64,000 nucleotides of DNA from Bifidobacterium sp. (GTDB taxonomy: Bacteria; Actinomycetota; Actinomycetes; Actinomycetales; Bifidobacteriaceae), in contig NZ_JALCLM010000001.1 in the NCBI RefSeq assembly GCF_022647885.1, positions 1,240,001-1,304,000 of the forward strand. Direction: 5' to 3'. The position numbers and the translations under genes are program-made. Positions within the stretch are counted from its first letter, which is position 1. Every line of letters starts with the position of its first letter. The notes beneath the pieces were generated by a model that saw only the letters and a program-made list of their open reading frames with translations, did no database searches and had not been told where the DNA came from. Below are positions 18,895 through 26,760 of this stretch, in pieces.

Positions 18895-18984
18895 ATGTTT
18901 TTGGGCATTCCCCCTAACGTGCATCTGGATTTCCAGATTCTCGTGATCGTTGCACTACTAGTGCTGTGGATCAGAGCTCGGTAG
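18895..18984 (+). CDS. possible 29-residue membrane peptide
   Basis: A short frame starting ATG 18895 encodes MFLGIPPNVHLDFQILVIVA and ends WIRAR; residues ~13-26 (FQILVIVALLVLWI) form a convincing single membrane span with a basic C-terminus. It begins 24 bases after the -10 box of the putative promoter and ends 17 bases before the G10 tract. The upstream ribosome binding site is poor (GTGG), so it may be chance; similar small hydrophobic peptides are common leaders in surface loci. No function is assigned. Confidence 0.3.
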   Translation: MFLGIPPNVHLDFQILVIVALLVLWIRAR

Positions 18985-19001
18985 CTGTTAGCACCGGTCG
19001 C

Positions 19002-19011
19002 GGGGGGGGGG
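19002..19011 (+). repeat. G10 homopolymer upstream of the surface locus
   Basis: Ten consecutive G residues between the putative promoter and the start codon at 19045, 33 bases before that ATG. No open frame crosses it into the downstream gene (TGA at 19027 in that frame), so length changes would act on transcription or on 5' UTR structure, not on coding frame. Poly-G tracts are known phase-variation sites in bifidobacterial surface-pilus loci. Confidence 0.8.
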
Positions 19012-19044
19012 CGTCTTGTCGGTCGTTGAAGGGGAGTTATTGGT

Positions 19045-19641
19045 ATGGAGTCGGACGTGTTGCTCTCTCACGAAGGTGAGAGTGCGGATATTAATGAAAT
19101 AACGCCGGAAGTGGCTGGGGCAAAGCATGTTCGTGGTTCCGGACCATCGCCTGAAGAAGAACACAAGAATCGCAAGCGCGCGCTGCCTTGGATTTTGGTT
19201 GGCGTGCTGCTGTTGGCGTTGTTGGGTGGCTTGGCGGCTTGGTGGTTAATGCGTCCTGCAGAGACTCATGAGGCTGGCGGCGTCAGTTGGGCGCAAGGTC
19301 AGTCATCTGAGTCGGGGACTCCGTTGCAGCCTGGGAGCGTGCGTATTGCCGGGTATCCCAAGGTGGAAGTTACCGGCGGCTCTGTGGCTCATGCACCTAT
19401 CAAAAACTCTGCAGAAAACACTTTCGCAGTGTCATACATTTTAGATTTGGATGGGGAGACGCTCTGGGAAAGCGGCTTAATTAAACCTGGCGTGGAGGTG
19501 GGAGAGCAGCGTCTTTCCCGTGCTCTTTCACCCGGCGTTCATAAGGCTACGTGGCTGGTTCAGGCGTGGACTTTGGATGAGAAAGATCCACAGGGATTAA
19601 ACAAGGTGGAAATGCCTTGTGAAATCACCGTGGCTCAGTAG
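19045..19641 (+). CDS. membrane-anchored surface protein with small extracellular beta-type domain
   Basis: A 198-residue protein: residues 1-46 are charged and cytoplasmic, 47-69 (LPWILVGVLLLALLGG...) are one membrane span, and 70-198 lie outside. The ectodomain motifs NTFAVSYILDLDG, LWESGLIKPG and LSPGVHKATWLVQAW resemble a small domain often found in Gram-positive surface loci beside secreted adhesins (recalled pattern, not searched). GGGGAG lies 9 bases before the ATG. It is the first large gene after the promoter and G10 tract and is followed 37 bases later by a small secreted protein, suggesting a shared assembly role. Function unknown. Confidence 0.7.
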   Translation: MESDVLLSHEGESADINEITPEVAGAKHVRGSGPSPEEEHKNRKRALPWILVGVLLLALLGGLAAWWLMRPAETHEAGGVSWAQGQSSESGTPLQPGSVRIAGYPKVEVTGGSVAHAPIKNSAENTFAVSYILDLDGETLWESGLIKPGVEVGEQRLSRALSPGVHKATWLVQAWTLDEKDPQGLNKVEMPCEITVAQ

Positions 19642-19678
19642 TAATCAAGAAACAACAATGAGTAAAGGATTGAAGATC

Positions 19679-20215
19679 ATGACTACAACAAGCAACAAGC
19701 TTCGTTTCGCTGCTGGTGCAGCCGCCCTTGCATTGCTCGCCTCAGCTTCCTTCGTGGGTGCCGCTAGCGCAGCAGAAGTTGGCACTGGTGATCACAATAT
19801 TGATGTCACTGTCCAGATTTATGCCGATGATGCGGCAGTAGTGGTAACTCTGCCTTCCGGCTTCAACCTGGATGGTAATGCACCTGATGATGTGTCTGAG
19901 TGGGTTGGCGACAGCGGCAACATTTCCATCGATGAGGCAACAGGATTCAATGTTGCTGTGAATATTGCGGAAATCAGCGACAACAAACTGGTCGTGAGCT
20001 CGGGCAGTAATGACTTGGAGTATGGCGTCAGAATCAATACCGGAACAGAAATCACTGCGCAGGATGGTACAGAGCTGCTTACTGCCGGTGATGGAGAAAC
20101 CGCAACTGGAACATTGCAAGCTCGTTTCGTTGGTGGTGTGGTTGACAGTGATGCCGAGGCTGGCGACTACTCAGGTCAACTAACCTTCACTGTCGTAGCT
20201 GAAGAAGCAGAATAA
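19679..20215 (+). CDS. small secreted protein sharing a domain with the 1399-residue neighbour
   Basis: A 178-residue protein with an N-terminal signal peptide (KLRFAAGAAALALLASASFV, probable cut after ASA/AE) and a ~145-residue acidic extracellular domain. Its LPSGFNLDG, SEWVGDSGNISI and AGDYSGQLTFTVV segments align with IPSGFVLDG, SNWVGESDNVQI and AGKYQGKLLFSV at the C-terminus of the large protein encoded at 20521. There is no sorting signal. ATG 19679 is preferred over 19658 because AAAGGA lies 9 bases before it. The final strand pattern GxYxGxLxFTV recalls WxL-type and fimbrial beta-domains; whether it is a subunit that interacts with or polymerises on the large protein is inference. Confidence 0.75.
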   Translation: MTTTSNKLRFAAGAAALALLASASFVGAASAAEVGTGDHNIDVTVQIYADDAAVVVTLPSGFNLDGNAPDDVSEWVGDSGNISIDEATGFNVAVNIAEISDNKLVVSSGSNDLEYGVRINTGTEITAQDGTELLTAGDGETATGTLQARFVGGVVDSDAEAGDYSGQLTFTVVAEEAE

Positions 20216-20520
20216 GTCAGGTTTCTATTGCGAAATATTGGAATATCACTGTGTTGGAATATCACAGTGTTGGCAATTTCAACAGTTTCGCAATCTCATG
20301 TAGTGACGGCGATTGTGCTTGTTAAACCATCGCCAATGGATGTGTGCCGTGTCTTGGTGTTGGGAGTGCGGCACAGACGGTATCAATACCGTACTTATGG
20401 TCGCGTGCACACACACGCGACCACCACTCAACATTCCCAGTGGTAGTGGTGCACATGATGCGGAATTGGTGAGCGAGGCTTCGCTCGCAACAATCTCTTC
20501 AAAGAAGTGGTGAGGGTTCA
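20216..20520 (+). other. repeat- and hairpin-rich gap
   Basis: This 305-bp gap has no gene. It holds two perfect-but-one tandem copies of TTGGAATATCAC(T/A)GTG at 20238-20253 and 20254-20269, a hairpin ACGGTA-TCAA-TACCGT at 20375-20390, and a strong 9-bp hairpin at 20397-20420 (GGTCGCGTG/CACGCGACC, loop CACACA). The strong hairpin lacks a U-tract but could reduce read-through, so that the abundant small protein is made in excess over the large one; that role is inferred. Confidence 0.6.
20397..20420 (+). terminator. GC-rich hairpin between surface genes
   Basis: GGTCGCGTG (20397-20405), loop CACACA, CACGCGACC (20412-20420). The stem is strong, but the following ACCACTCAAC is not U-rich, so it may be an attenuator or an mRNA-end stabiliser for the upstream gene. 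Confidence 0.5.
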
Positions 20521-23500
20521 ATGAGACAGAACAGCATTCCAGCGCAGGTGCGACGGGTTCAGGTGCCGCAGGCACAGAGGAACGCACGACTGCGCCCGCA
20601 AAAGCGTCTGCTGAGTATGCTGCTATTGCTCCTCACCTGTGTAGCCGCCAGCATCATCTGCGCCAACGTCTTAACCCCACAACCAGCATCCGCGAGTGAT
20701 GAACAGGGTTACGGCAACGATGGGTATTTCAGCGCGTTGAAAGCTGCCAAGATTGATGGCAGTAAAGTTTTGCCTGTGCTTGATGCGGACAGCGCCACTG
20801 TTCCGCAAGGAGATGGCTGGGCAAACACACGCCGGATATTGTTTGGTAAACAGGGGAATCAACAAACCTACAACAATTATTCGCTACAAAGTGGATACAA
20901 AACACTTGGCTTCGGAGACATTCCCTCTAAGATAGCCGACAATGCCGTTGGCAGTGGTGGGCAATCTAAGAAAACCTATACCACTGGAATTCAAAGCAAT
21001 GAAGCATTGCTATTCTCTGAAGCGGTTGTTGCAGAAGGTGTGAAATTTGATACCACTACAAATAAGAAAAACACCTTCGAGTATCAACTAGCAGGCTACC
21101 AATCGAATCTTGCTACAGTATTGGATGCACCAAATAGTACTGCAGACATTGCTGGCATGAACTACTCTCCATTCGAACAAGATGTGATGACAGCAACTGA
21201 ACTTAAAGGCGTTTGTGTAGCAGATAACACCGAAGGTTGCAGTTATGGTGGTAATTGGACTTACACAGAACATCGCACCACAAATGCATATAAAGTGTTT
21301 CCACTTTCCTACGGTGATTTGAATGTGTATTTTGGTACTGACAGCTCTAACAAGAACGACAACCTCGCATTATCAACCGGAGAAAAGAGTAGAAGTTATT
21401 GGCTCCGTTCTCCGGACATGAATGGCGGTCAAGCGGGGTACGTGAATTATCAGTATTTAATACCAAGCGAAATTACAGTGGATAACTCAGATGAAGCTGT
21501 AAGACCAGCTTTCCTCCTAAACGTCTCTAATCTGCTCCTTGCTGCTGAGAGTACTGATCAATCTCAGTTGCCGTTAGCTGTTACAGATGCTGACAAGGAC
21601 AAGTCGCTGCGCCTCACCTTTGCTGATGAGGGTGAGTTGGTGACGCGCTTGAAGTTTGACAGCGTAACGGTGGCTGAGGGGTCTGATGTGCAGGTTCAGG
21701 CTAGAGGCACCATTGCGGTTTCTGGTTCCTCCACGTTCGACGCTGACGCCGATGGCTGGGGTTGGAAGATTATTGATCCCGCCGCTACAGATGGTAGCGT
21801 GCTCGCGTCAGGACTAACCTCCGGTGACGGGAATATTACCATTCCTGATTCGCTCGTTGCTTGGCACGATTACGAACTCTATGTGTGGGCGCAAGAAAAT
21901 GGTAGCGCCGAAGAGGGTTGGTCAAACAGGGCCACTGAACCGGTGAAAATTACTCTCGAAGCAGTTGACACCACTGTCGATTTAGGTGCTGACGGGTATT
22001 TCAGCACGCTCACGAGCGATAGCCAGAATATTTCTGCTGGTGACTATGCAACAACCCGTCGTATCGTATTCGGTAAGCAAAGCAGCAATGGCACCTACAC
22101 TGGGCGCACACTCACTGCCGGCTACAAAGTACTCGCAGTAGGGGCAATCACCAGTTCAGCACAGAATCCCTTCGCATCGGGTAACAGCACATCATCCAAT
22201 ACCACTCTGCTTGGCTCCAAAGAGGCGTTGCTCTTCTCTCAAGACACAGTTACGAGCGCTTTCCGCTTCACGGGTGATCAGAACTCCGCAGTATTCGACA
22301 GTGTCATCGGCGAATATTCTTCATCGTTAGCTGCCACATCAAAGCAAGTTGGCAAGCAGAACTACGCACCTTTCGAGCAGAAACTCCTACGTTCAAGGCC
22401 AGTCGAAGGTGTGTGCGGCTCAACCGCAGCCTCATGCGAAAGTGGCAGCCAGCCTACAGACAATACTTCCGCATTTAGCTATCTCACCTTCCCGCTCTCA
22501 GGAGGGGATCTCAGGAACTCTATGGGTCATTCGAGCGGCGCTAGTGCCGATACAAATCTGGCTAATAACGCCAGTTACTGGCTGCGCTCCTCAAAATGGG
22601 ATACCACAAAAAACGCTTTGTATGTGAACAGCGAGGGAGGCGTACAATCAACGCACGCTATCAATGCGGAAGCGGGATTACGCCCAGCATTCAGACTCAA
22701 GCTCAACCGCTTGGTGTTAGCGGCTAACAATACCGATCAGTCGCAAACCGCAGGTGACACACGCCTCACCTTCGCAGATATGAATGCAACATTAAGCAAT
22801 GTGAAGGTAAACGGCTCAACGGATTTGAATGCAAAGATAACTGTTGAACAAGGGCAATCGCTGAAAGTTGAAGGTTCAAGCACACTCGCCGCAGCTGACG
22901 GTTGGGGTTGGAAGATTATCAATACCGAACAGTCTAGTGTGGTGGTGGAGTCAGGGTATGCGCCTGGTGTGGATGCCACTGATATCACCATACCTACTAC
23001 CGTGCGTTCAGGGGATACGTATGAGTTGTGGCTCTGGCAGCAGCACACTGGCAATGCGTCTGAGGGGTTGAGTAACCAGGGGACTGTGCCAGTTAAGGTT
23101 AATTTGCGAGTTCTTTCGCTTTATGGTCCGGACGGGTATTTCAGTGAATTAGTTGACGGTTACAAGCCAGTCAAAACCGACGGCAGAGCAAACAACAGAA
23201 ATATACTCTTCGGCAAGACCAAGAACCAAACGTCATACTCGAACACTACTGTCTGGGACAATGACAACGTTACTGAAGTGGGTGGTAAGAGTAAAACCAT
23301 AGGTGTAGGGCCCGTGACAAGTGTTAAACAGTCTGGTTGGTCGACAAGTTTGCTTGCCAATGAGGTGTTGCTTTTTAGTAATTCTTCAGTGAGCACAGCA
23401 ATAAAGTTTAATGATGACAAACCTTCAACTAATCGTTTTGATTGGTCTGATGGATACCAGTCGATGGTTAGCAAAGTTTCATCAGGGGTGGCATCAACAA

Positions 23501-24720
23501 ATTATTCTGACATTGAATTGGCATCGTTACGCGATGACACAGTGGAAGGCGTATGCAAAGTTATTACTGGATGCAATAGCACATCCCCGCAACGAAACGC
23601 AGAGTCTTCAATGTCACATCAATCATATCGGGTATTTCCAATTTCTGCGACGGACATACCTACGTACTTCGGTGGCACGCTGACTTCTGGCGATCAAGAC
23701 GGACTCGCCTGTGAAAGCGTCGGTGCTTGTGGAAATAGCACGCAGACTTATTTCACAAGATCCCCTTTCGGAGGTGTTCAGGACAAGAACATCATCTATG
23801 TTGTGGGTTCAAAAGGTAGTGTCTACGGAACAAACGGAAACCATGGGTTGCGTGTTGCCACTCGTTTGAGTTTAAAGAACCTAATTCTAACTGCAGAAAG
23901 CACTTCGCAGGCTCAGAGAGACACGGGTGATTTGCGCCTGACTCTCACTCAACCTAATGCACTATTAACGTTGACGAAGTTAACGGCAACTAAGAATTCC
24001 GACGCCATTGATTTGTCGCTCGAAGGTACGTCAACAGGGATTACACAGTCTGGCTTGGGTTGGAAGTTGGTTGATCCACTCACCAATAAGGTAAAAGCCT
24101 CAGGTCGTACCAACTCCGATGTGAGCACTGACGGCAACATGACGATACCAAGCACGGTTGCCGCTGGTGACTATGACCTCTATGTTTGGGGTCAGCAGGA
24201 CGGTAGCGCCGAGCAGGGTTGGTCAAATACTGCTACCAAACCTCTGCGTACCACCTTAACCATTCCGGACAGTAGCTCTAGCGACGAGCCAACAACTCAA
24301 CACCCTGAGCTTCCTGACTACGAACTCATTATTCCTAGCGGCTTTGTACTCGACGGTACTCACCGTGGAGAAGATTCCAACTGGGTTGGTGAATCAGACA
24401 ATGTTCAGATAGTGGTCAACACTCTAGAATCTGATAGCCATCTGGATGTGAGTGTGAACGCCGAGTCGGATGATAATACTTTCGCCCTCACCAACGAGAG
24501 TGGCACAGCCACTTCGACATTCAAAGTTCGTCAGAACGATGCTTCTCACACGAACTCGGCGCTTAGCAGCGGTGACAGTATTTTCGATATTGGTAGCACA
24601 GGCACGTTCAACACGTCGTTGCAGGTGAACTGGGATGACGATGGAAACAAAGTCCCTATAAATCTCAAAGCCGGTAAATATCAAGGGAAGCTGCTGTTTT
24701 CTGTTACGGAGGTGAACTGA
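20521..24720 (+). CDS. large secreted surface protein with three DUF6273-like modules
   Basis: A 1399-residue exported protein with a basic N-terminus and signal segment RLLSMLLLLLTCVAASIICA (residues ~29-48). Three homologous modules start near residues 68, 492 and 872, each with DGYFS, (N/T)xRxI(L/V)FGK, a conserved Cys pair following EGVC, a YWLRS (third copy YFTRS) motif and a VRPAF-type end, as in DUF6273 adhesin-like domains; each is followed by a beta-rich spacer with (L/W)GWK(I/L)(I/V), ITIP and SNxxTxPxK. Residues ~1266-1399 form a domain homologous to the 178-residue protein upstream. No LPxTG or membrane anchor exists at the C-terminus, so retention must depend on other proteins. 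ATG 20521 follows GTGAGGG weakly. Probably an adhesin or polymeric surface subunit; the ligand is unknown. Confidence 0.8.
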   Translation: MRQNSIPAQVRRVQVPQAQRNARLRPQKRLLSMLLLLLTCVAASIICANVLTPQPASASDEQGYGNDGYFSALKAAKIDGSKVLPVLDADSATVPQGDGWANTRRILFGKQGNQQTYNNYSLQSGYKTLGFGDIPSKIADNAVGSGGQSKKTYTTGIQSNEALLFSEAVVAEGVKFDTTTNKKNTFEYQLAGYQSNLATVLDAPNSTADIAGMNYSPFEQDVMTATELKGVCVADNTEGCSYGGNWTYTEHRTTNAYKVFPLSYGDLNVYFGTDSSNKNDNLALSTGEKSRSYWLRSPDMNGGQAGYVNYQYLIPSEITVDNSDEAVRPAFLLNVSNLLLAAESTDQSQLPLAVTDADKDKSLRLTFADEGELVTRLKFDSVTVAEGSDVQVQARGTIAVSGSSTFDADADGWGWKIIDPAATDGSVLASGLTSGDGNITIPDSLVAWHDYELYVWAQENGSAEEGWSNRATEPVKITLEAVDTTVDLGADGYFSTLTSDSQNISAGDYATTRRIVFGKQSSNGTYTGRTLTAGYKVLAVGAITSSAQNPFASGNSTSSNTTLLGSKEALLFSQDTVTSAFRFTGDQNSAVFDSVIGEYSSSLAATSKQVGKQNYAPFEQKLLRSRPVEGVCGSTAASCESGSQPTDNTSAFSYLTFPLSGGDLRNSMGHSSGASADTNLANNASYWLRSSKWDTTKNALYVNSEGGVQSTHAINAEAGLRPAFRLKLNRLVLAANNTDQSQTAGDTRLTFADMNATLSNVKVNGSTDLNAKITVEQGQSLKVEGSSTLAAADGWGWKIINTEQSSVVVESGYAPGVDATDITIPTTVRSGDTYELWLWQQHTGNASEGLSNQGTVPVKVNLRVLSLYGPDGYFSELVDGYKPVKTDGRANNRNILFGKTKNQTSYSNTTVWDNDNVTEVGGKSKTIGVGPVTSVKQSGWSTSLLANEVLLFSNSSVSTAIKFNDDKPSTNRFDWSDGYQSMVSKVSSGVASTNYSDIELASLRDDTVEGVCKVITGCNSTSPQRNAESSMSHQSYRVFPISATDIPTYFGGTLTSGDQDGLACESVGACGNSTQTYFTRSPFGGVQDKNIIYVVGSKGSVYGTNGNHGLRVATRLSLKNLILTAESTSQAQRDTGDLRLTLTQPNALLTLTKLTATKNSDAIDLSLEGTSTGITQSGLGWKLVDPLTNKVKASGRTNSDVSTDGNMTIPSTVAAGDYDLYVWGQQDGSAEQGWSNTATKPLRTTLTIPDSSSSDEPTTQHPELPDYELIIPSGFVLDGTHRGEDSNWVGESDNVQIVVNTLESDSHLDVSVNAESDDNTFALTNESGTATSTFKVRQNDASHTNSALSSGDSIFDIGSTGTFNTSLQVNWDDDGNKVPINLKAGKYQGKLLFSVTEVN

Positions 24721-25412
24721 TGTTGCACCGATTGATTCGACAAAGCGGAGATAACGCGGTGCTGCTATCGCGAGGATTGTTGGGTACGTTTAGTGTTCTT
24801 GCTGCTGTACTGATGATGTTCGCTGCTGTTGCGTTACCCCAATCCGCTTCGGCGGTCGGACATGGCAACAGTTCAATTCCTGTGAAATGGAGTTGGGACG
24901 GCACCTATCCAATGTTGCGGATAAACACCAGTGCAGAAGTCACTAAACGTGTGCGTGTAGGCAACAACATCGTATTTGAAGACGCAGTGTTTTGGGACGA
25001 TAAATCTTCAATAGAAAACGATAAAGCTGTCACTAGAGAAATCATTGAGCATCCTGTGCAAGGAGCTGCAAGCCTAGGTTCCGTACATTACAGCGCCGTT
25101 GACGCCCAGCCTGGAACCTATCCTTTCGTGGTTCGTTATACCAGTATTTGGGGCCAACAGATAGATGTGACCTATACAGCAATCGTCTACACCGAAAGTA
25201 TTGTGGATGATGTAGTCGATGCGGTGACTGGCGGTTCCAGCCAAAGCGCTATACAAGCCCGTGATCGTCTCGCCTCAACAGGTGCAGACCTAGGCAAACT
25301 GCTCATCATGGCAGCCTTCGCCTTCACAGCTTTCCTCATCTGCGGAGGCGCTCGCCACTTCCAAAGGCGCACCTCTGCCTCAAACTCTCACGTTCTAACT
25401 ACCTCTCTTTAG
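24720..25412 (+). CDS. LAxTG-anchored surface protein
   Basis: A 230-residue protein with a signal segment (GLLGTFSVLAAVLMMFAAVA, residues ~18-40), an extracellular domain of ~140 residues, and a C-terminal sorting signal: LASTG at residues 184-188, a hydrophobic segment LLIMAAFAFTAFLICGG, then RHFQRR. LAxTG is the motif used by class E sortases of actinobacteria. Its ATG shares one base with the stop of the large gene, so the two are translationally coupled. It is the only covalently anchored protein of the locus and may be the cell-wall base for the large secreted protein; no sortase gene is in the window. Its 3' end is duplicated at 26625-26760. Confidence 0.78.
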   Translation: MLHRLIRQSGDNAVLLSRGLLGTFSVLAAVLMMFAAVALPQSASAVGHGNSSIPVKWSWDGTYPMLRINTSAEVTKRVRVGNNIVFEDAVFWDDKSSIENDKAVTREIIEHPVQGAASLGSVHYSAVDAQPGTYPFVVRYTSIWGQQIDVTYTAIVYTESIVDDVVDAVTGGSSQSAIQARDRLASTGADLGKLLIMAAFAFTAFLICGGARHFQRRTSASNSHVLTTSL

Positions 25413-25419
25413 CTCCTTT
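25290..25419 (+). repeat. direct repeat, copy 1 (3' end of LAxTG gene)
   Basis: About 130 bp covering the sorting-signal coding end of the LAxTG gene and its stop region (from CTAGGCAAACTGCTCATCATG to TAGCTCCTTT) recur at 26625-26760 with a few substitutions and a short insertion. The two copies bracket the RelA/SpoT-domain gene pair. Confidence 0.9.
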
Positions 25420-25565
25420 GGCTGAGAGAGGGAGTTAACCTCACAGCGATGACAGCTCAACATTAAGTGTCGCAGCATTGCTAGCAGAGGTTAGCTAACG
25501 GTGATCTTCGATATTGCCTTTACATCATCATTTGTTTGCCAAGTGAATCACCTTTGAGGTTGAGC

Positions 25566-26420
25566 ATGAGAGATGTCGCTATTATTGTTCCTCCAAAACC
25601 TTGGACTGGGATAACTGTCAAAGCATTGCGCGACGAAATAGCGCGAGGTGGCGACGAGGTATTTGGGCTGAGTTATCAAGTGGTATATCTGTGGTATTCG
25701 AGGGTATTACTTAGCGTGGTAGAAGAACTCAATGGACTCGAATATCATCGTGTCCTAGACGAGAATCCAGTAATTTCTTTTCGAGTGAAAACAGTGGACA
25801 CGCTGCGCGACAAGCTTATACGGCAGGACAGTACTCCGCTGTTTCGTATTCACGACATCATTGGTGCAAGAGTCACAGCGAATATGACGTTGCAGCAGCA
25901 GAATGAGTTAGTTCGTATAATTGCCGCTAATTTTCCAAAGTGTCGTATATCAGATTTACGATATCATCCACATACTGGTTATAGAGCAGTTCATGTGATT
26001 TGTAGACTTCAGCGTGGAATTTTTGTTGAGATACAAGTCAGAACGGCATTGCAGGATGGATGGGCTAACTGTTTCGAGGCGATTTCTGATAGGTATGGCA
26101 GAGAAATACGTTATGGCGAATTCCCTGTTGATGAGGATGCATCAAGAGTTGTGAATGAGATGATGGAGCTTTCGCGAGAATGCGGTAGTTTAGAAGAGTG
26201 GCTTTCTTTTTATTCTTCAGGGAGCAAAGTATTGGCGCTGAGTCGCGTATCCGATGCAGTCAGCAGACTTCGTCAGGCTGAAAATTATATACAAACTCCA
26301 CAGCTTGAGCGTTTCTTTGAGATGATTGGTAAGTACATACGTGCTTTACAATTACCGGATGAGCAAGGAGGTGCGCGTGGTCGGAATGATAATCAGATAC
26401 AACCGGAAAACCGGCGATAG
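25566..26420 (+). CDS. RelA/SpoT-domain nucleotide pyrophosphokinase, toxSAS-like
   Basis: A 284-residue single-domain alarmone-synthetase-like protein without hydrolase or regulatory domains. Motifs in order: FRVKTVDTLRDKL near residue 80, RIHDIIGARVTANM near 100, HTGYRAVHVIC near 138, FVEIQVRTALQDGWAN near 152, and AISDRYGREIRYGE. The step after WA reads FEAISDRYG rather than the LEHKLRYK of housekeeping small synthetases, which fits the toxic group (toxSAS/CapRel-like) as I remember it. ATG 25566 follows GAGG by 6 bases. A 77-residue gene overlaps its end, as in toxin-antitoxin pairs. The pair is inserted between two copies of the LAxTG gene end, and its DNA looks AT-richer than the neighbours, suggesting transfer. 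It could pyrophosphorylate tRNA or nucleotides; unproven. Confidence 0.8.
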   Translation: MRDVAIIVPPKPWTGITVKALRDEIARGGDEVFGLSYQVVYLWYSRVLLSVVEELNGLEYHRVLDENPVISFRVKTVDTLRDKLIRQDSTPLFRIHDIIGARVTANMTLQQQNELVRIIAANFPKCRISDLRYHPHTGYRAVHVICRLQRGIFVEIQVRTALQDGWANCFEAISDRYGREIRYGEFPVDEDASRVVNEMMELSRECGSLEEWLSFYSSGSKVLALSRVSDAVSRLRQAENYIQTPQLERFFEMIGKYIRALQLPDEQGGARGRNDNQIQPENRR

Positions 26421-26610
26421 AATCGTGCGCGAGTACCCTGGTTCGGAGGGTTATTTGGATGCTGTCAATGATTTCGAATTCCGTATGAATATTGGTAAGC
26501 ATCAGGGTGACTGGGAATTAGCTGTCATTGGTTCTGATTCGTTTGATTCAATACGAACTACGCATTCACGATACTTTACAGGTCACGAGATACTTGGCTC
26601 TCTTATGTGA
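26377..26610 (+). CDS. small protein overlapping the RelA/SpoT-domain gene (candidate antitoxin)
   Basis: A 77-residue protein starting at GTG 26377, 5 bases after a strong AAGGAGG, and overlapping the previous gene by 44 bases. Alternative starts are ATG 26359 and 26386. The sequence (IIRYNRKTGDRIVREYPG, later RTTHSRYFTGHEILGSLM) is mixed beta/alpha and acidic in the middle; I do not recognise the family. Tight overlap and a strong ribosome binding site suggest it is made together with, and in excess of, the RelA/SpoT-domain protein, as expected of an antitoxin. That role is inference from arrangement only. Confidence 0.65.
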   Translation: MVGMIIRYNRKTGDRIVREYPGSEGYLDAVNDFEFRMNIGKHQGDWELAVIGSDSFDSIRTTHSRYFTGHEILGSLM

Positions 26611-26624
26611 AATGTCGGTTCTTT

Positions 26625-26753
26625 CTAGGCAAACTGCTCATCATGGCAGTCTTCGCCTTCACAGCCTTCCTCATCTGCGGAGGCGCTCGCCACTTCCAAA
26701 GGCGCACCTCAGTCTCAAGCTCAGACTCTCACGCTCTAACTACCTCTCTCTAG
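26625..26753 (+). pseudogene. remnant of an LAxTG sorting-signal gene end
   Basis: An in-frame fragment encodes LGKLLIMAVFAFTAFLICGG, then ARHFQRR and a Ser-rich tail ending TTSL, nearly identical to the C-terminus of the gene at 24720 but without LASTG, signal peptide or ectodomain. It begins 15 bases after the stop of the 77-residue gene. It shows either that the inserted module duplicated its target, or that a second tandem surface gene was mostly replaced by the module. Confidence 0.85.
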
Positions 26754-26760
26754 CTTCTTT

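Noticed and set aside
20228..20446. Open frame of 72 codons in the gap between the surface genes
   Set aside because: It runs through tandem repeats and three hairpins, has no ribosome site or recognisable protein features, and ends inside the strong hairpin region.
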